Shown here: piece after piece, positions 33,850 to 41,422 of the stretch
Numbering within the stretch: position 1 is the stretch's first letter
Layout: each line of letters starts with the position of its first letter
Assembly (NCBI GenBank): GCA_021770615.1
Contig: JAETQR010000016.1
Coordinates: forward strand, 20,031-84,030
Reading direction: 5' to 3'
Origin: Lachnospiraceae bacterium
GTDB lineage: Bacteria > Bacillota_A > Clostridia > Lachnospirales > Lachnospiraceae
DNA length: 64,000 bases
Position numbers and translations under genes: made by a program
The notes under the pieces: model-generated
The model's input: the letters and a program-made list of their open reading frames with translations, nothing else
The model's database searches: none
Told to the model about the DNA's origin: nothing

Positions 33850-34190
33850 AGTGGGATAAAAAGGCAAGTTGGTATTGGAAGAGCAGGATAGAAAGATTTA
33901 AGAAAGACGGGAGATTTGAAGTGTGCCCATAGAATAAAGAAAATGAAATTTTCTTAGAAGAGCCAAATGTGGTCATATATGATTCGGTTGAGTATTGAGT
34001 AGGATGTTTTAATGAGAGAAAGGATCATTAAAGAGCAAAATCTTAAGATAATCCATGATGGGGATAAAAGCAATTATATAGCAGATTCCTGGTAGGGAAC
34101 AGAGATAAATTATGTGATTTTTATGCATTAAATACAGATGTTTTAGATGGTTTTCGTATCAAACTGATTTAACGTATATAGAGAAAAGGG
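33850..34190 (+). pseudogene. Decayed copy of the lipoprotein family, interrupted by stops and frameshifts
   Basis: Translated pieces align to the intact lipoprotein 600 bp downstream. The frame from ATG 34012 reads N-L-K-I-I-H-D-G-D-K-S-N-Y-I-A-D-S-W, matching N-L-S-R-M-G-D-L-E-T-S-I-Y-M-S-D-F; after a frameshift near 34090 it reads D-F-Y-A-L-N-T-D-V-L-D, matching D-F-Y-A-L-I-T-D-M-E-D. Further upstream (about 33858-33930) K-A-S-W-Y and K-K-D-G-R-F-E-V resemble K-A-S-D-G-T-W-Y and T-G-D-G-K-I-E-D. Several stop codons and deletions interrupt it. Confidence 0.7.
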
Positions 34191-34211
34191 AAAATAGGGG
34201 ACAATAATGAA

Positions 34212-34263
34212 TGTCAGTCATGTTATGGGAAACATTGTATATTAAAATGTTTCTCATGACTGA
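34212..34263 (+). other. Imperfect inverted repeat upstream of the second secreted-protein gene
   Basis: TCAGTCATG plus GAAACATT on the left pairs with AATGTTTC plus TCATGACTGA on the right, with a short insertion on the left. It may be the attenuator or terminator of the decayed copy, or an operator. It lies about 115 bp before the next start codon. Confidence 0.45.
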
Positions 34264-34379
34264 TAATAGATTACTAGGAGGTGGTATAAGGAGAAAGTAA
34301 AACACAAAAGTGTTTGATAGGAAAGGTTTTAGATTGTTTATATGGAACAATACAAAACAAAGATATGGAGGAAATGAGT

Positions 34380-34739
34380 ATGATTAAGAAAAGATTAGTA
34401 AAAGGAATATGCGGACTGGCTATGGTCGGAGGAGCGTTGTTGGGAATGATTTCTCCTGCAATGGAAGCAGAAGCAAGAGTAGATTCAGCTGAAGTCAAAA
34501 CAAGAGTTAGATCGGGAAAAAGAGAATTTTGGACAGCTGTAAGCGGATATAATGTAGGGAGATATCGTCTTTATGGATATCTAAATCGTTCTATAGATAA
34601 TAAAGTTTGTTCGATGGGGTCTCAAACAGGAACTGGTAGAATTTTCTTTTCAACATCTCCTTATTCTACTAATGAAAAAGATGGTTACACAGTAGGTAGT
34701 TTTTATGCTAAAGGACTTGAGGAATTGAATGTAAAATAA
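34380..34739 (+). CDS. Small secreted protein of locus 2 (homolog of the 3.07-kb protein)
   Basis: 119 residues. I chose ATG 34380, 8 bp after GGAGG (34367-34371); the ATG at 34374 touches that site. The signal peptide M-I-K-K-R-L-V-K-G-I-C-G with a G/A-rich core ends in A-E-A near residue 34. The mature part has W-T-A-V-S-G-Y, Y-R-L-Y-G-Y and the tail S-F-Y-A-K-G-L...N-V-K, which lines up with the locus-1 protein. It has one Cys. A perfect UUCG-loop hairpin follows, then the lipoprotein gene. Toxin, signal or cell-surface role is inference. Confidence 0.85.
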   Translation: MIKKRLVKGICGLAMVGGALLGMISPAMEAEARVDSAEVKTRVRSGKREFWTAVSGYNVGRYRLYGYLNRSIDNKVCSMGSQTGTGRIFFSTSPYSTNEKDGYTVGSFYAKGLEELNVK

Positions 34740-34744
34740 TGTTA

Positions 34745-34780
34745 TTCAGAGTTGCAGAATTTCGATTCTGCAACTCTGAA
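34745..34780 (+). other. Perfect 16-bp hairpin with UUCG loop between secreted-protein and lipoprotein genes
   Basis: TTCAGAGTTGCAGAAT (34745-34760) and its exact complement (34765-34780) flank TTCG. There is no T-run; the ribosome binding site AGGAGG of the next gene follows at once. Such a hairpin can protect the upstream mRNA 3' end or partly stop transcription, giving more secreted protein than lipoprotein. Confidence 0.8.
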
Positions 34781-34800
34781 AGGAGGTTTGAGTTATAATT

Positions 34801-35913
34801 ATGAAAAGAATTATTTTGTTATTTATGATGTTCTCTTTAATTTTTTGTTCCTGTGGAAAAGAGCAATCAATAGAGGAGACAAACGCAACAGGAAAATATT
34901 CGATTTCATCGGCAAATGAATACGAGATAGAGTGGGTAGACACATCCAAACTGGCTCCTGTTGATAGGGTCCTTTTTAATGTGGTGGATTCTGAGCTTTG
35001 TTTTATGCAGTCAATTCTTGTCTCACGGGATGAAAATGGTAGAATGAAACATAGATATGAGGAGATTTCTTATGATATGGTTTCCGAGGAGTGGTCGGAA
35101 TCAAAGGAACTTTCAGCAATGGATGAGATTAATCGTCAGGGATTTGCCACTATGTTTCGGAAAGCGTCAGATGGGACATGGTATTTTTTGTTTTACCGAT
35201 GGGATGAAAAATTAAAACGTCATAGTAAAATAACTCTTTCCAGACTGACGGGAGATGGGAAGATTGAGGATATACAGATTCCGGTGGACTTTATAGATGA
35301 GAAAATGGAGATAGATTCTTATAATATCCGGAGTGATGAAAAAATCTGTATCAAAGTGTACCCAGAGAGTAAGAGTGATGGGGGCTTTTTGCCGGAAGAC
35401 TTAAATGTTATCTTGTATGATCCCGTAACAGGTAAATTTGAATACGGCGGGGACTTATTGATGGGAGGATATGATTTATTGTCAGTCGAAGATGAGTATT
35501 TCTATCAATCCATGGTTGGTGGAAAATGTGGATATGCAGTAAAAACGATGGACACAGGAGATGTGGTTCAGAGGGAGATGTATTGTGCGGGCGAGACACC
35601 AGAAGGTGGGTGGACGAATGACTATATAAATTCTCCATATGATACATGTGATGAGGAAAATAATCTGTACATACTTAACACTGGTGGGATTTATGGCGGC
35701 TATTATAAAGACAGTGAGTTGAAAAATATCGTACCGGCATCAGTTCTGGATAAGTTGAATCTTTCTAGGATGGGTGATTTGGAGACATCAATTTATATGT
35801 CAGACTTTTGTCGGGGAGCTCAGATAGACTATGCAGACTTTTATGCACTTATAACAGATATGGAAGATGCCGACCATATCAAGCTAACCTTGGCCCATAT
35901 AAAGGAAAAATAA
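34801..35913 (+). CDS. Lipoprotein of locus 2, homolog of the locus-1 triplet
   Basis: 370 residues, ATG behind AAGGAGG. The signal ends in a lipobox F-C-S-C-G near residue 18. The body matches the locus-1 lipoproteins most clearly in S-D-G-T-W-Y, E-E-S-C/G-K-C-G-Y-type strands, N-L-Y-I-L-N-T-G-G-I-Y-G-G-Y-Y-K-D and F-C-R-G-A-Q-I-D-Y-A-D-F-Y-A-L-I. The rest has diverged. It is followed 26 bp later by the adenylation-enzyme gene, so it appears to share a transcript with biosynthetic genes. Confidence 0.87.
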   Translation: MKRIILLFMMFSLIFCSCGKEQSIEETNATGKYSISSANEYEIEWVDTSKLAPVDRVLFNVVDSELCFMQSILVSRDENGRMKHRYEEISYDMVSEEWSESKELSAMDEINRQGFATMFRKASDGTWYFLFYRWDEKLKRHSKITLSRLTGDGKIEDIQIPVDFIDEKMEIDSYNIRSDEKICIKVYPESKSDGGFLPEDLNVILYDPVTGKFEYGGDLLMGGYDLLSVEDEYFYQSMVGGKCGYAVKTMDTGDVVQREMYCAGETPEGGWTNDYINSPYDTCDEENNLYILNTGGIYGGYYKDSELKNIVPASVLDKLNLSRMGDLETSIYMSDFCRGAQIDYADFYALITDMEDADHIKLTLAHIKEK

Positions 35914-35939
35914 CAACACATAAAAAGATGAGGTTACCT

Positions 35940-37163
35940 ATGAAAAAAGAATTAATACAGCGGGCGTATGAAGAAATCCCCTTTCTCTCGGAAAGACTAA
36001 GAGGCACAGAGATTGACTGGAATCTGCCGGAGGGGGAATTTGAAAAAATTCCTCCTCTGGAAAAGGAGGAAATCGCAGCAGACGTCCTTCGTTTGATACC
36101 GCCCCGTTATCTGGCAGATTTATATGGTGGGAATCTTGTTCGGACAAACACTTCCGGCTCGACCGGGAAGTGCCTTGAGATCTACTGGAGTATGGAAGAC
36201 TGCAGGCGTTCCCTGTACCCATTATGGTTTTACCGAAAAAAATTTTATGGTATCTGCACATGGGACAAACGATGCCAGTTTTATACGATTTCCAGACCGG
36301 GGCCGGAGGAGGAAAAGGTTAGATACCGGGCCTATGGATTGGAGTTTAGTAAAACTGACCTGGATGAAGAGAGACTGGTCTGGATTTATAAGGAGATGAA
36401 AAAATATGAGCCGGTCTGGATGATCCTGCAGCCCTGTATCGCGGAACTCTTGTGTCTGATAAAGGAAAAGTATGGATTACCGGAGTTAGATTCTGTGCGT
36501 TATATCGAAATGACCGGAGAAATGCTTTCGAAAGAATTGAGAGACCGGATCAAAAAAACATTTCACTGCACGGTGGCAAATCAGTATGGGATGAATGAGG
36601 TGAATTCGATCGCCTATGAGTGTCCGGACGGAAATCTCCACTGCATGGATGAAAATGTGGTCGTTGAGATATTAGATGAGGACGGAAATGTGTTGCCGGA
36701 TGGGAAAGAGGGAAATATTTATGTGACGACGTGTCATAACCGGGTTATGCCTTTTATACGTTATGGGACAGGAGACAGAGGGGTGCTGGAGACGACGCAG
36801 TGCAGATGCGGATGCAGAGGGAAGGTACTCCGCCTGCTGAGCGGAAGAAAGAATGAATGGGTTCTTACAAGAGACCGGGAAAAAGTAACACCCTATGTAT
36901 TTATGCGTGCGGCCGAGGCAGTCAATTATCTGACGGATTTTAGCATTTTACAATACGAGGTCATACAGAGAGACTATGACGATTTTCTGGTGAGGATCGT
37001 TCTGGACGAGCCGGTGGAGGGGATCCCGGAGTTATTTGTGGAAAATATCGGCCATGCCAGTTTGCAGGATGCCCGGTATGAGTTTTGTTTTGAGAATGAA
37101 CTTTTTCCGGATGAGACAGGAAAGAGAAGTTTTTTCAAAAACCGAATCAGGGCAGATGAGTAA
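35940..37163 (+). CDS. Stand-alone adenylating ligase, PaaK/CapK (phenylacetate-CoA ligase-like) family, locus 2
   Basis: 407 residues from ATG 35940 behind GAGGT. The adenylate-forming motif T-N-T-S-G-S-T-G-K-C near residue 72, Y-G-M-N-E-V-N-S near 220 and T-G-D-R-G near 280 mark a PaaK-type enzyme; a C-R-C-G-C-R-G motif follows. Such enzymes activate a carboxylate as AMP-ester and pass it to CoA or a carrier thiol. The next gene is an acyl carrier protein, so loading a carrier is likely. It is closely related to 41423-42685. The substrate is unknown. Confidence 0.88.
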   Translation: MKKELIQRAYEEIPFLSERLRGTEIDWNLPEGEFEKIPPLEKEEIAADVLRLIPPRYLADLYGGNLVRTNTSGSTGKCLEIYWSMEDCRRSLYPLWFYRKKFYGICTWDKRCQFYTISRPGPEEEKVRYRAYGLEFSKTDLDEERLVWIYKEMKKYEPVWMILQPCIAELLCLIKEKYGLPELDSVRYIEMTGEMLSKELRDRIKKTFHCTVANQYGMNEVNSIAYECPDGNLHCMDENVVVEILDEDGNVLPDGKEGNIYVTTCHNRVMPFIRYGTGDRGVLETTQCRCGCRGKVLRLLSGRKNEWVLTRDREKVTPYVFMRAAEAVNYLTDFSILQYEVIQRDYDDFLVRIVLDEPVEGIPELFVENIGHASLQDARYEFCFENELFPDETGKRSFFKNRIRADE

Positions 37164-37195
37164 TATCAGAAACAAAAGGAGGGAATTCATGAGAA

Positions 37196-37441
37196 ATGGA
37201 TAGTATTTACGAAAGAATCACCGAGCTTATTTTGTTAAATGCTCCGAACGAGCCAGAAGAACCACTTAACGAGGATACCAGGCTTCTCGAGGATCTTGGA
37301 TACGATTCGATTGCGATGATGAGCCTGTTAGTAGATGTGGAGGAAGAATATGATTTTGAGACGGAGGACATGGAAGAAAGTCTGAAAGCATTTGAAACCG
37401 TAAGGAACTTTGTGGAGTTTGTCAGAAAGAATGTGGAGTAA
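37196..37441 (+). CDS. Acyl/peptidyl carrier protein, locus 2
   Basis: 81 residues. A typical four-helix carrier pattern: E-D-L-G-Y-D-S-I-A-M-M-S-L, with Ser38 as the phosphopantetheine site, and acidic helix II/III (D-V-E-E-E-Y-D-F-E). AGGAGGG lies upstream of the ATG. It lies 32 bp after the ligase and 20 bp before the next gene. No fatty acid synthesis genes are near, so a specialised role is likely. Confidence 0.9.
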   Translation: MDSIYERITELILLNAPNEPEEPLNEDTRLLEDLGYDSIAMMSLLVDVEEEYDFETEDMEESLKAFETVRNFVEFVRKNVE

Positions 37442-37461
37442 TCATAAGGAGAGGATAAAAG

Positions 37462-38427
37462 ATGCATGAAGGACACATATTACCGATCCGGGAGCCATTG
37501 CTAAAGGCGTATCTGCATATCGGCATGCCGTTTAGCATTCTTCCGGAAGAATTTGAAAAAAACGGCTGGGTATACAATACATATATTCAGCTTGTTTATC
37601 ACGATGAAAATCCAGCGGATGCTTTTATGGATTTTACCCAGCAAAGGTTCTGGGAAGAACATAATGTATTTACAAAGGGTTTTTTTAGTTTTCCGGCGGG
37701 AACAGAGGAAGAGCGTATGGAAATGCTAAAAGAGTGGAAGCGGTTTATAGACATGGGGTATTACATATTTGGTGATTGGGATGAGTATTACATCCCGGAT
37801 ACGCCGTTTTATGAAAAAAGTTTTTTCCGGCATTACTTTTTTGCCTATGGTTATGAAAATGGGGAAATCTGTGTGGAAGGATATCTTGCGGATGGCCACT
37901 GGCATCGGTTCCGGGTGGAGGAAGAGGTGTTTTTACAGGCAGTTCTTTCGGATAAAGACAGGGATAAAAACGGATATGTCGGAGTGAATTTTTATCGCCC
38001 GAGAGACAGCAGATATTTTCATTTTGATCTGGACACGGTAAAAAGGGAGGTGCAGGCTTATCTTGGCAGTGAGGGAGAAAATGCAGCGCTTTCTTATGGT
38101 GTGAGTGCGACGGAAAGATTTTTTGACGATATGACGGGCGCTATGAATGCGGGTGCTGACTTTCCGATCCAGTCGGTGTATATCATTTATGAGCATAAGT
38201 TGATGATGCTCAGGCGCATTGAGTACATGGCGTCAGTGAACACCGGATGCACGGAAGAAGATGTACAGGATTACAAAAAAGTCGTAGACCAGATCTTTTC
38301 TGTCGTATGCAGTTGTGTCAAATACAGAATGATAAGAAAGTTAGCCCATGTAAATAAAGTAAGTGAAAAAATAGAGGATGCCATGAAGTCAGAGCAAACG
38401 ATATTAAGGAGAATTTTTGATGAATAA
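37462..38427 (+). CDS. C39/BtrH-fold-like protein, locus 2 (321 residues)
   Basis: Residues about 85-160 show the pattern F-I-D-M-G-Y-Y-I-F-G-D-W-D-E-Y-Y-I-P-D, then F-F-R-H-Y-F-F-A-Y-G-Y-E-N-G-E-I-C-V-E-G-Y, followed by F-R-V-E-E-E-V-F-L-Q-A. This is the His/Asp half of papain-like folds in BtrH-type carrier-dependent acyltransferases. I do not see the N-terminal Cys segment of that family. The C-terminal 100 residues are helical. The next gene encodes a shorter relative. It sits in a tight operon and may bind or process carrier-bound acyl groups; this is inference. Confidence 0.75.
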   Translation: MHEGHILPIREPLLKAYLHIGMPFSILPEEFEKNGWVYNTYIQLVYHDENPADAFMDFTQQRFWEEHNVFTKGFFSFPAGTEEERMEMLKEWKRFIDMGYYIFGDWDEYYIPDTPFYEKSFFRHYFFAYGYENGEICVEGYLADGHWHRFRVEEEVFLQAVLSDKDRDKNGYVGVNFYRPRDSRYFHFDLDTVKREVQAYLGSEGENAALSYGVSATERFFDDMTGAMNAGADFPIQSVYIIYEHKLMMLRRIEYMASVNTGCTEEDVQDYKKVVDQIFSVVCSCVKYRMIRKLAHVNKVSEKIEDAMKSEQTILRRIFDE

Positions 38428-38944
38428 ACTTTCTATAAATACAGAAGTAAAAGATTCGACAGATGCAGCTATGCTGCTTACAAAGGCAGTATTATCCTCG
38501 GAGATGGCGGAAAAGATCAGAAAGAGACGCATAAAAGAGATTCCGTTTTACGAAGATCTGTCTGTGTTTTCCCACGGGTTTTTTGAGTATTATTTTGGCG
38601 GGAAGGATGTGACGGATTCGCTTGAAGAAGTATTCCGGGATATTAAAAATTTTATTGATGCCGGATATTATATCCTGATCGGGGAGGACTGGGGGAAGCG
38701 TTTGATCATTTATGGGTATGAGGAGGAAATGGTCTGTGTTATGGGAACTGCTGAAGAAGATGAGGCACGGATTTTTCTGTATGAAGAAAAAATCGGTGAG
38801 TTGTTGAAAAAATCGGGATTTTTTGAGGGGAAAAGAAGGGATGAATACCTTCGTCTGCGAACCCTGAAGGAAAATCCTGCATTTTCCGATGAGAAAGGCG
38901 GAGTGATCGGATTTTTAAAGGGCTTTCGGAAAAAGAAATCATGA
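38420..38944 (+). CDS. Short relative of the preceding protein, locus 2 (174 residues)
   Basis: ATG 38420 overlaps the stop of the upstream gene by 8 bp, so translation is coupled. It carries F-S-H-G-F-F-E-Y-Y-F-G-G, F-I-D-A-G-Y-Y-I-L-I-G-E-D-W-G and Y-G-Y-E-E-E-M-V-C-V-M-G, aligning to the F-x-K-G-F-F, F-I-D-M-G-Y-Y-I and Y-G-Y-E-N-G-E-I segments of its neighbour. The W-D-E-Y-Y-I-P-D and R-H motifs are reduced or lost, so it may be a partner subunit rather than an enzyme. Confidence 0.75.
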   Translation: MNKLSINTEVKDSTDAAMLLTKAVLSSEMAEKIRKRRIKEIPFYEDLSVFSHGFFEYYFGGKDVTDSLEEVFRDIKNFIDAGYYILIGEDWGKRLIIYGYEEEMVCVMGTAEEDEARIFLYEEKIGELLKKSGFFEGKRRDEYLRLRTLKENPAFSDEKGGVIGFLKGFRKKKS

Positions 38945-38959
38945 CAGGTAGGTGACGTT

Positions 38960-40381
38960 ATGAAAATGTTAAACGGAAAAAATAACGACATTGCAGTCAT
39001 CACAGAGAATGACAGGCAGATTTCCTATGGCGAACTGGATATGTATTGCCGCACATTTCAGGAAAGGATGTCTCCGGGGAGCCTTCTGATCATAATCTGT
39101 TCCAATACATTAGAATGTATTTCTGGTTACATTGGGAGTATGATGGGAGCACATGTTCCGTTGCTGCTCGGACCGGATACAGACACGGATATGCTGTCCA
39201 CATTTCTTGAGGCGTACCGGCCGGGATATGTCTGGGTGGGGAAAGAGGAACTGGTAAAAGAATTGACAGGTAAACAGCATTTTTTGAAAATATTTGAGAT
39301 GAAAAAATATGTTCTTTTAAAGACAAGCTATGAGAAGGTCACTTTGAATCCGGAACTTGCTCTCCTTCTTACGACATCGGGAACGACAGGAAACTTAAAG
39401 ACCGTAAGGTTAAGTAAGACAAATCTTTTATCAAATACAAAGAGTATCTGCGAATATCTGGGAATTGAAGAATCACATCGTGCCGTCACGACACTGCCGG
39501 TAAATTATACATATGGGCTGTCAGTGATCAATACACATTTTTACAGGGGAGCATCGATCCTGCTTACAGAACGCTCTGTTATTGACCGCAAGTTCTGGGA
39601 CTCTTTCCGGAAGTATCAGGTGACCTCTGTGGCGGGAGTACCATATACATATGAATTATTTTGCCGGATGGGACTTCGGAAAATGCATCTGCCATCTCTT
39701 CGGTTTATGACACAGGCGGGAGGAGCATTGAAGGAAAAGGAATGGACGTATCTGTCCCGGTATTCAGATGAAAATAAGTGCCGGTTTTTTGTGATGTATG
39801 GACAGACGGAAGCGACTGCGAGAATGAGCTATCTGCCACCGGAAAAGATGAAGAGTAAGCCCGGGAGTATCGGGAATGCGATACCGGGAGGTAGATTATA
39901 TGTGATAGATGAGGACGGACAGGAGATAGACCGTCCATATGAAGAGGGCCAGATCGTGTATGAGGGGCCAAATGTAATGATGGGGTATGCAGTGGATGCC
40001 GGTGAACTGGCGCGGGGAGATAACCAGCATGGAAAGCTGTGTACGGGAGACACCGGTTATTATGATGAAGAGGGCGATTTTTATGTGACCGGGAGGATCA
40101 ACCGTTTTACGAAAATTTATGGGAAACGGATCAATCTCGATGATGTGGAGAGAACTCTTTGCAGAAAAATGGGATGTCAGGTAGTGTGTATTGGCCGGAG
40201 GGATGATATCGTCCTCATCCACGACGGAAGCGTGGATGAGGAGAGAGCAGGAGTCAGGGAATTGTGCGACCGTTACGGGATCGGAAGAAAAAATATCGTT
40301 ACGATAAGATCAGAGGAAATCCCTTATACTGCTTCGGGAAAGGTTGACTACAAAGCAGCGGTGGAAAAATGGTCTCTTTGA
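38960..40381 (+). CDS. AMP-dependent acyl/amino-acid ligase, locus 2
   Basis: 473 residues. The AMP-binding motif L-T-T-S-G-T-T-G-N-L-K near residue 139, Y-G-Q-T-E-A-T near 278, C-T-G-D-T-G near 358 and the final S-G-K-V-D-Y-K place it in the ANL superfamily. It resembles stand-alone adenylation domains of nonribosomal or fatty-acyl type. A GTAGGTG site precedes the ATG. It is the last gene of locus 2 and ends 3 bp from the convergent YhfC gene. Confidence 0.88.
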   Translation: MKMLNGKNNDIAVITENDRQISYGELDMYCRTFQERMSPGSLLIIICSNTLECISGYIGSMMGAHVPLLLGPDTDTDMLSTFLEAYRPGYVWVGKEELVKELTGKQHFLKIFEMKKYVLLKTSYEKVTLNPELALLLTTSGTTGNLKTVRLSKTNLLSNTKSICEYLGIEESHRAVTTLPVNYTYGLSVINTHFYRGASILLTERSVIDRKFWDSFRKYQVTSVAGVPYTYELFCRMGLRKMHLPSLRFMTQAGGALKEKEWTYLSRYSDENKCRFFVMYGQTEATARMSYLPPEKMKSKPGSIGNAIPGGRLYVIDEDGQEIDRPYEEGQIVYEGPNVMMGYAVDAGELARGDNQHGKLCTGDTGYYDEEGDFYVTGRINRFTKIYGKRINLDDVERTLCRKMGCQVVCIGRRDDIVLIHDGSVDEERAGVRELCDRYGIGRKNIVTIRSEEIPYTASGKVDYKAAVEKWSL

Positions 40382-40384
40382 AAT

Positions 40385-41209
40385 TTACTCCGGTGTGTCC
40401 TGGAATGCACGGTATGCATAACATACAGTAAGTACGATGATCGCACCGCTAATACACATATTGAGCGCCAGGCTTTTTATCACGCCTACCTGCGTCAGAT
40501 AGGTAGGAATATATCCGATGATGTGAAGGATGATAGCTGCCGGAAAGAAATAGGACCGTTTTTTATTATTGATCGCGATATAGATCAGGACGGTAAGGGC
40601 TGCCTGGAAAAACAGGGCAAGGATCCGTTCTACACCGGCCGCTATATTTTCGATCGGCTGGACTGCGATCAGTTGTCCAATCGCTGTTTTATAGTCTGCA
40701 AGGGCTTCTCCGCTGAGCTCCAGTTTGGCAAGGTAATTATCCATCCCCAGAGAATTTACCATAAAGGCGAGAACGATATTTCCCATAAAGAGTGAGCTTC
40801 CAAAGGTGATCGTCTCAAAGCCTCCGTGCCCCACTCCGAATAAAAACGCATTTTGTTTGCCGGGACGGTTCTTCATGAAGCGGCTGAGGCCTACATATTT
40901 ACCGACTTCTTCAAAAACACCTGCTGCGACTGCCCCATAAAGGGCATACCAGACCGGGTGGGTTGAGCGGTTAAAAACGTCTGCCAGAGAAAAGAAATTG
41001 AACAGGATCATGTTCAGGAGTCCCTCTGCACCGAAGGCAAAAAGTACATAAAAGGCCATGCCGATGAAAAAAGAGGATAATTTTGCCCTGGTCTTTGCCC
41101 GGTAATATCCTAAAAATATAAATGGGACAGCAGTGCAGATCAGGGCGATAACGATCATGCTGACCAATGACTGGCTGGAAAATTTCGTAGCTGTGAGTAA
41201 TGCGTTCAT
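40385..41209 (-). CDS. YhfC-family putative intramembrane metalloprotease
   Basis: 274 residues from ATG 41209 (AAAGGAATGGAG upstream; the ATG at 41221 is too near that site). Seven or so membrane helices are predicted. Motifs F-E-E-V-G-K-Y near residue 100 and G-H-G-G-F-E-T near 130 match the YhfC family, related to CPBP/Abi-type proteases. The gene lies between two Spo0A loci and is divergent from the 41.3-kb box array. CPBP-like proteins can process or give immunity to peptide toxins; whether this one does is unknown. Confidence 0.85.
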   Translation of the reverse strand: MNALLTATKFSSQSLVSMIVIALICTAVPFIFLGYYRAKTRAKLSSFFIGMAFYVLFAFGAEGLLNMILFNFFSLADVFNRSTHPVWYALYGAVAAGVFEEVGKYVGLSRFMKNRPGKQNAFLFGVGHGGFETITFGSSLFMGNIVLAFMVNSLGMDNYLAKLELSGEALADYKTAIGQLIAVQPIENIAAGVERILALFFQAALTVLIYIAINNKKRSYFFPAAIILHIIGYIPTYLTQVGVIKSLALNMCISGAIIVLTVCYAYRAFQDTPE

Positions 41210-41301
41210 AATGATCTCCATTCCTTTGTGTTTAATTTTAACATACTATTCTTATCATAGCGTTCTTTGGGGTGTTTGGCAAATGTTTTTTATCAAATAT
41301 T

Positions 41302-41367
41302 TGTCGAATCCTGTCAGAATGCGTCGAACGAAAGTGGTTGTTGGGTTATGGGAAAATATGGTACAAT
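41302..41367 (+). promoter_or_regulatory. Triple Spo0A-box array and promoter of locus 3
   Basis: TGTCGAA (41302-41308), TGTCAGA (41312-41318) and CGTCGAA (41322-41328) start exactly 10 bp apart. TTGTTG (41338-41343), 18-bp spacer and TACAAT (41362-41367) follow. The -35 begins 16 bp after the start of the last box, exactly as in locus 1. The site also lies upstream of the divergent YhfC gene and could act on both. Confidence 0.75.
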
Positions 41368-41422
41368 GGAGACAAGTAAATGATTCGTGTTAAGAGTGTA
41401 AAGCATGTCATGGGGAGTACAT

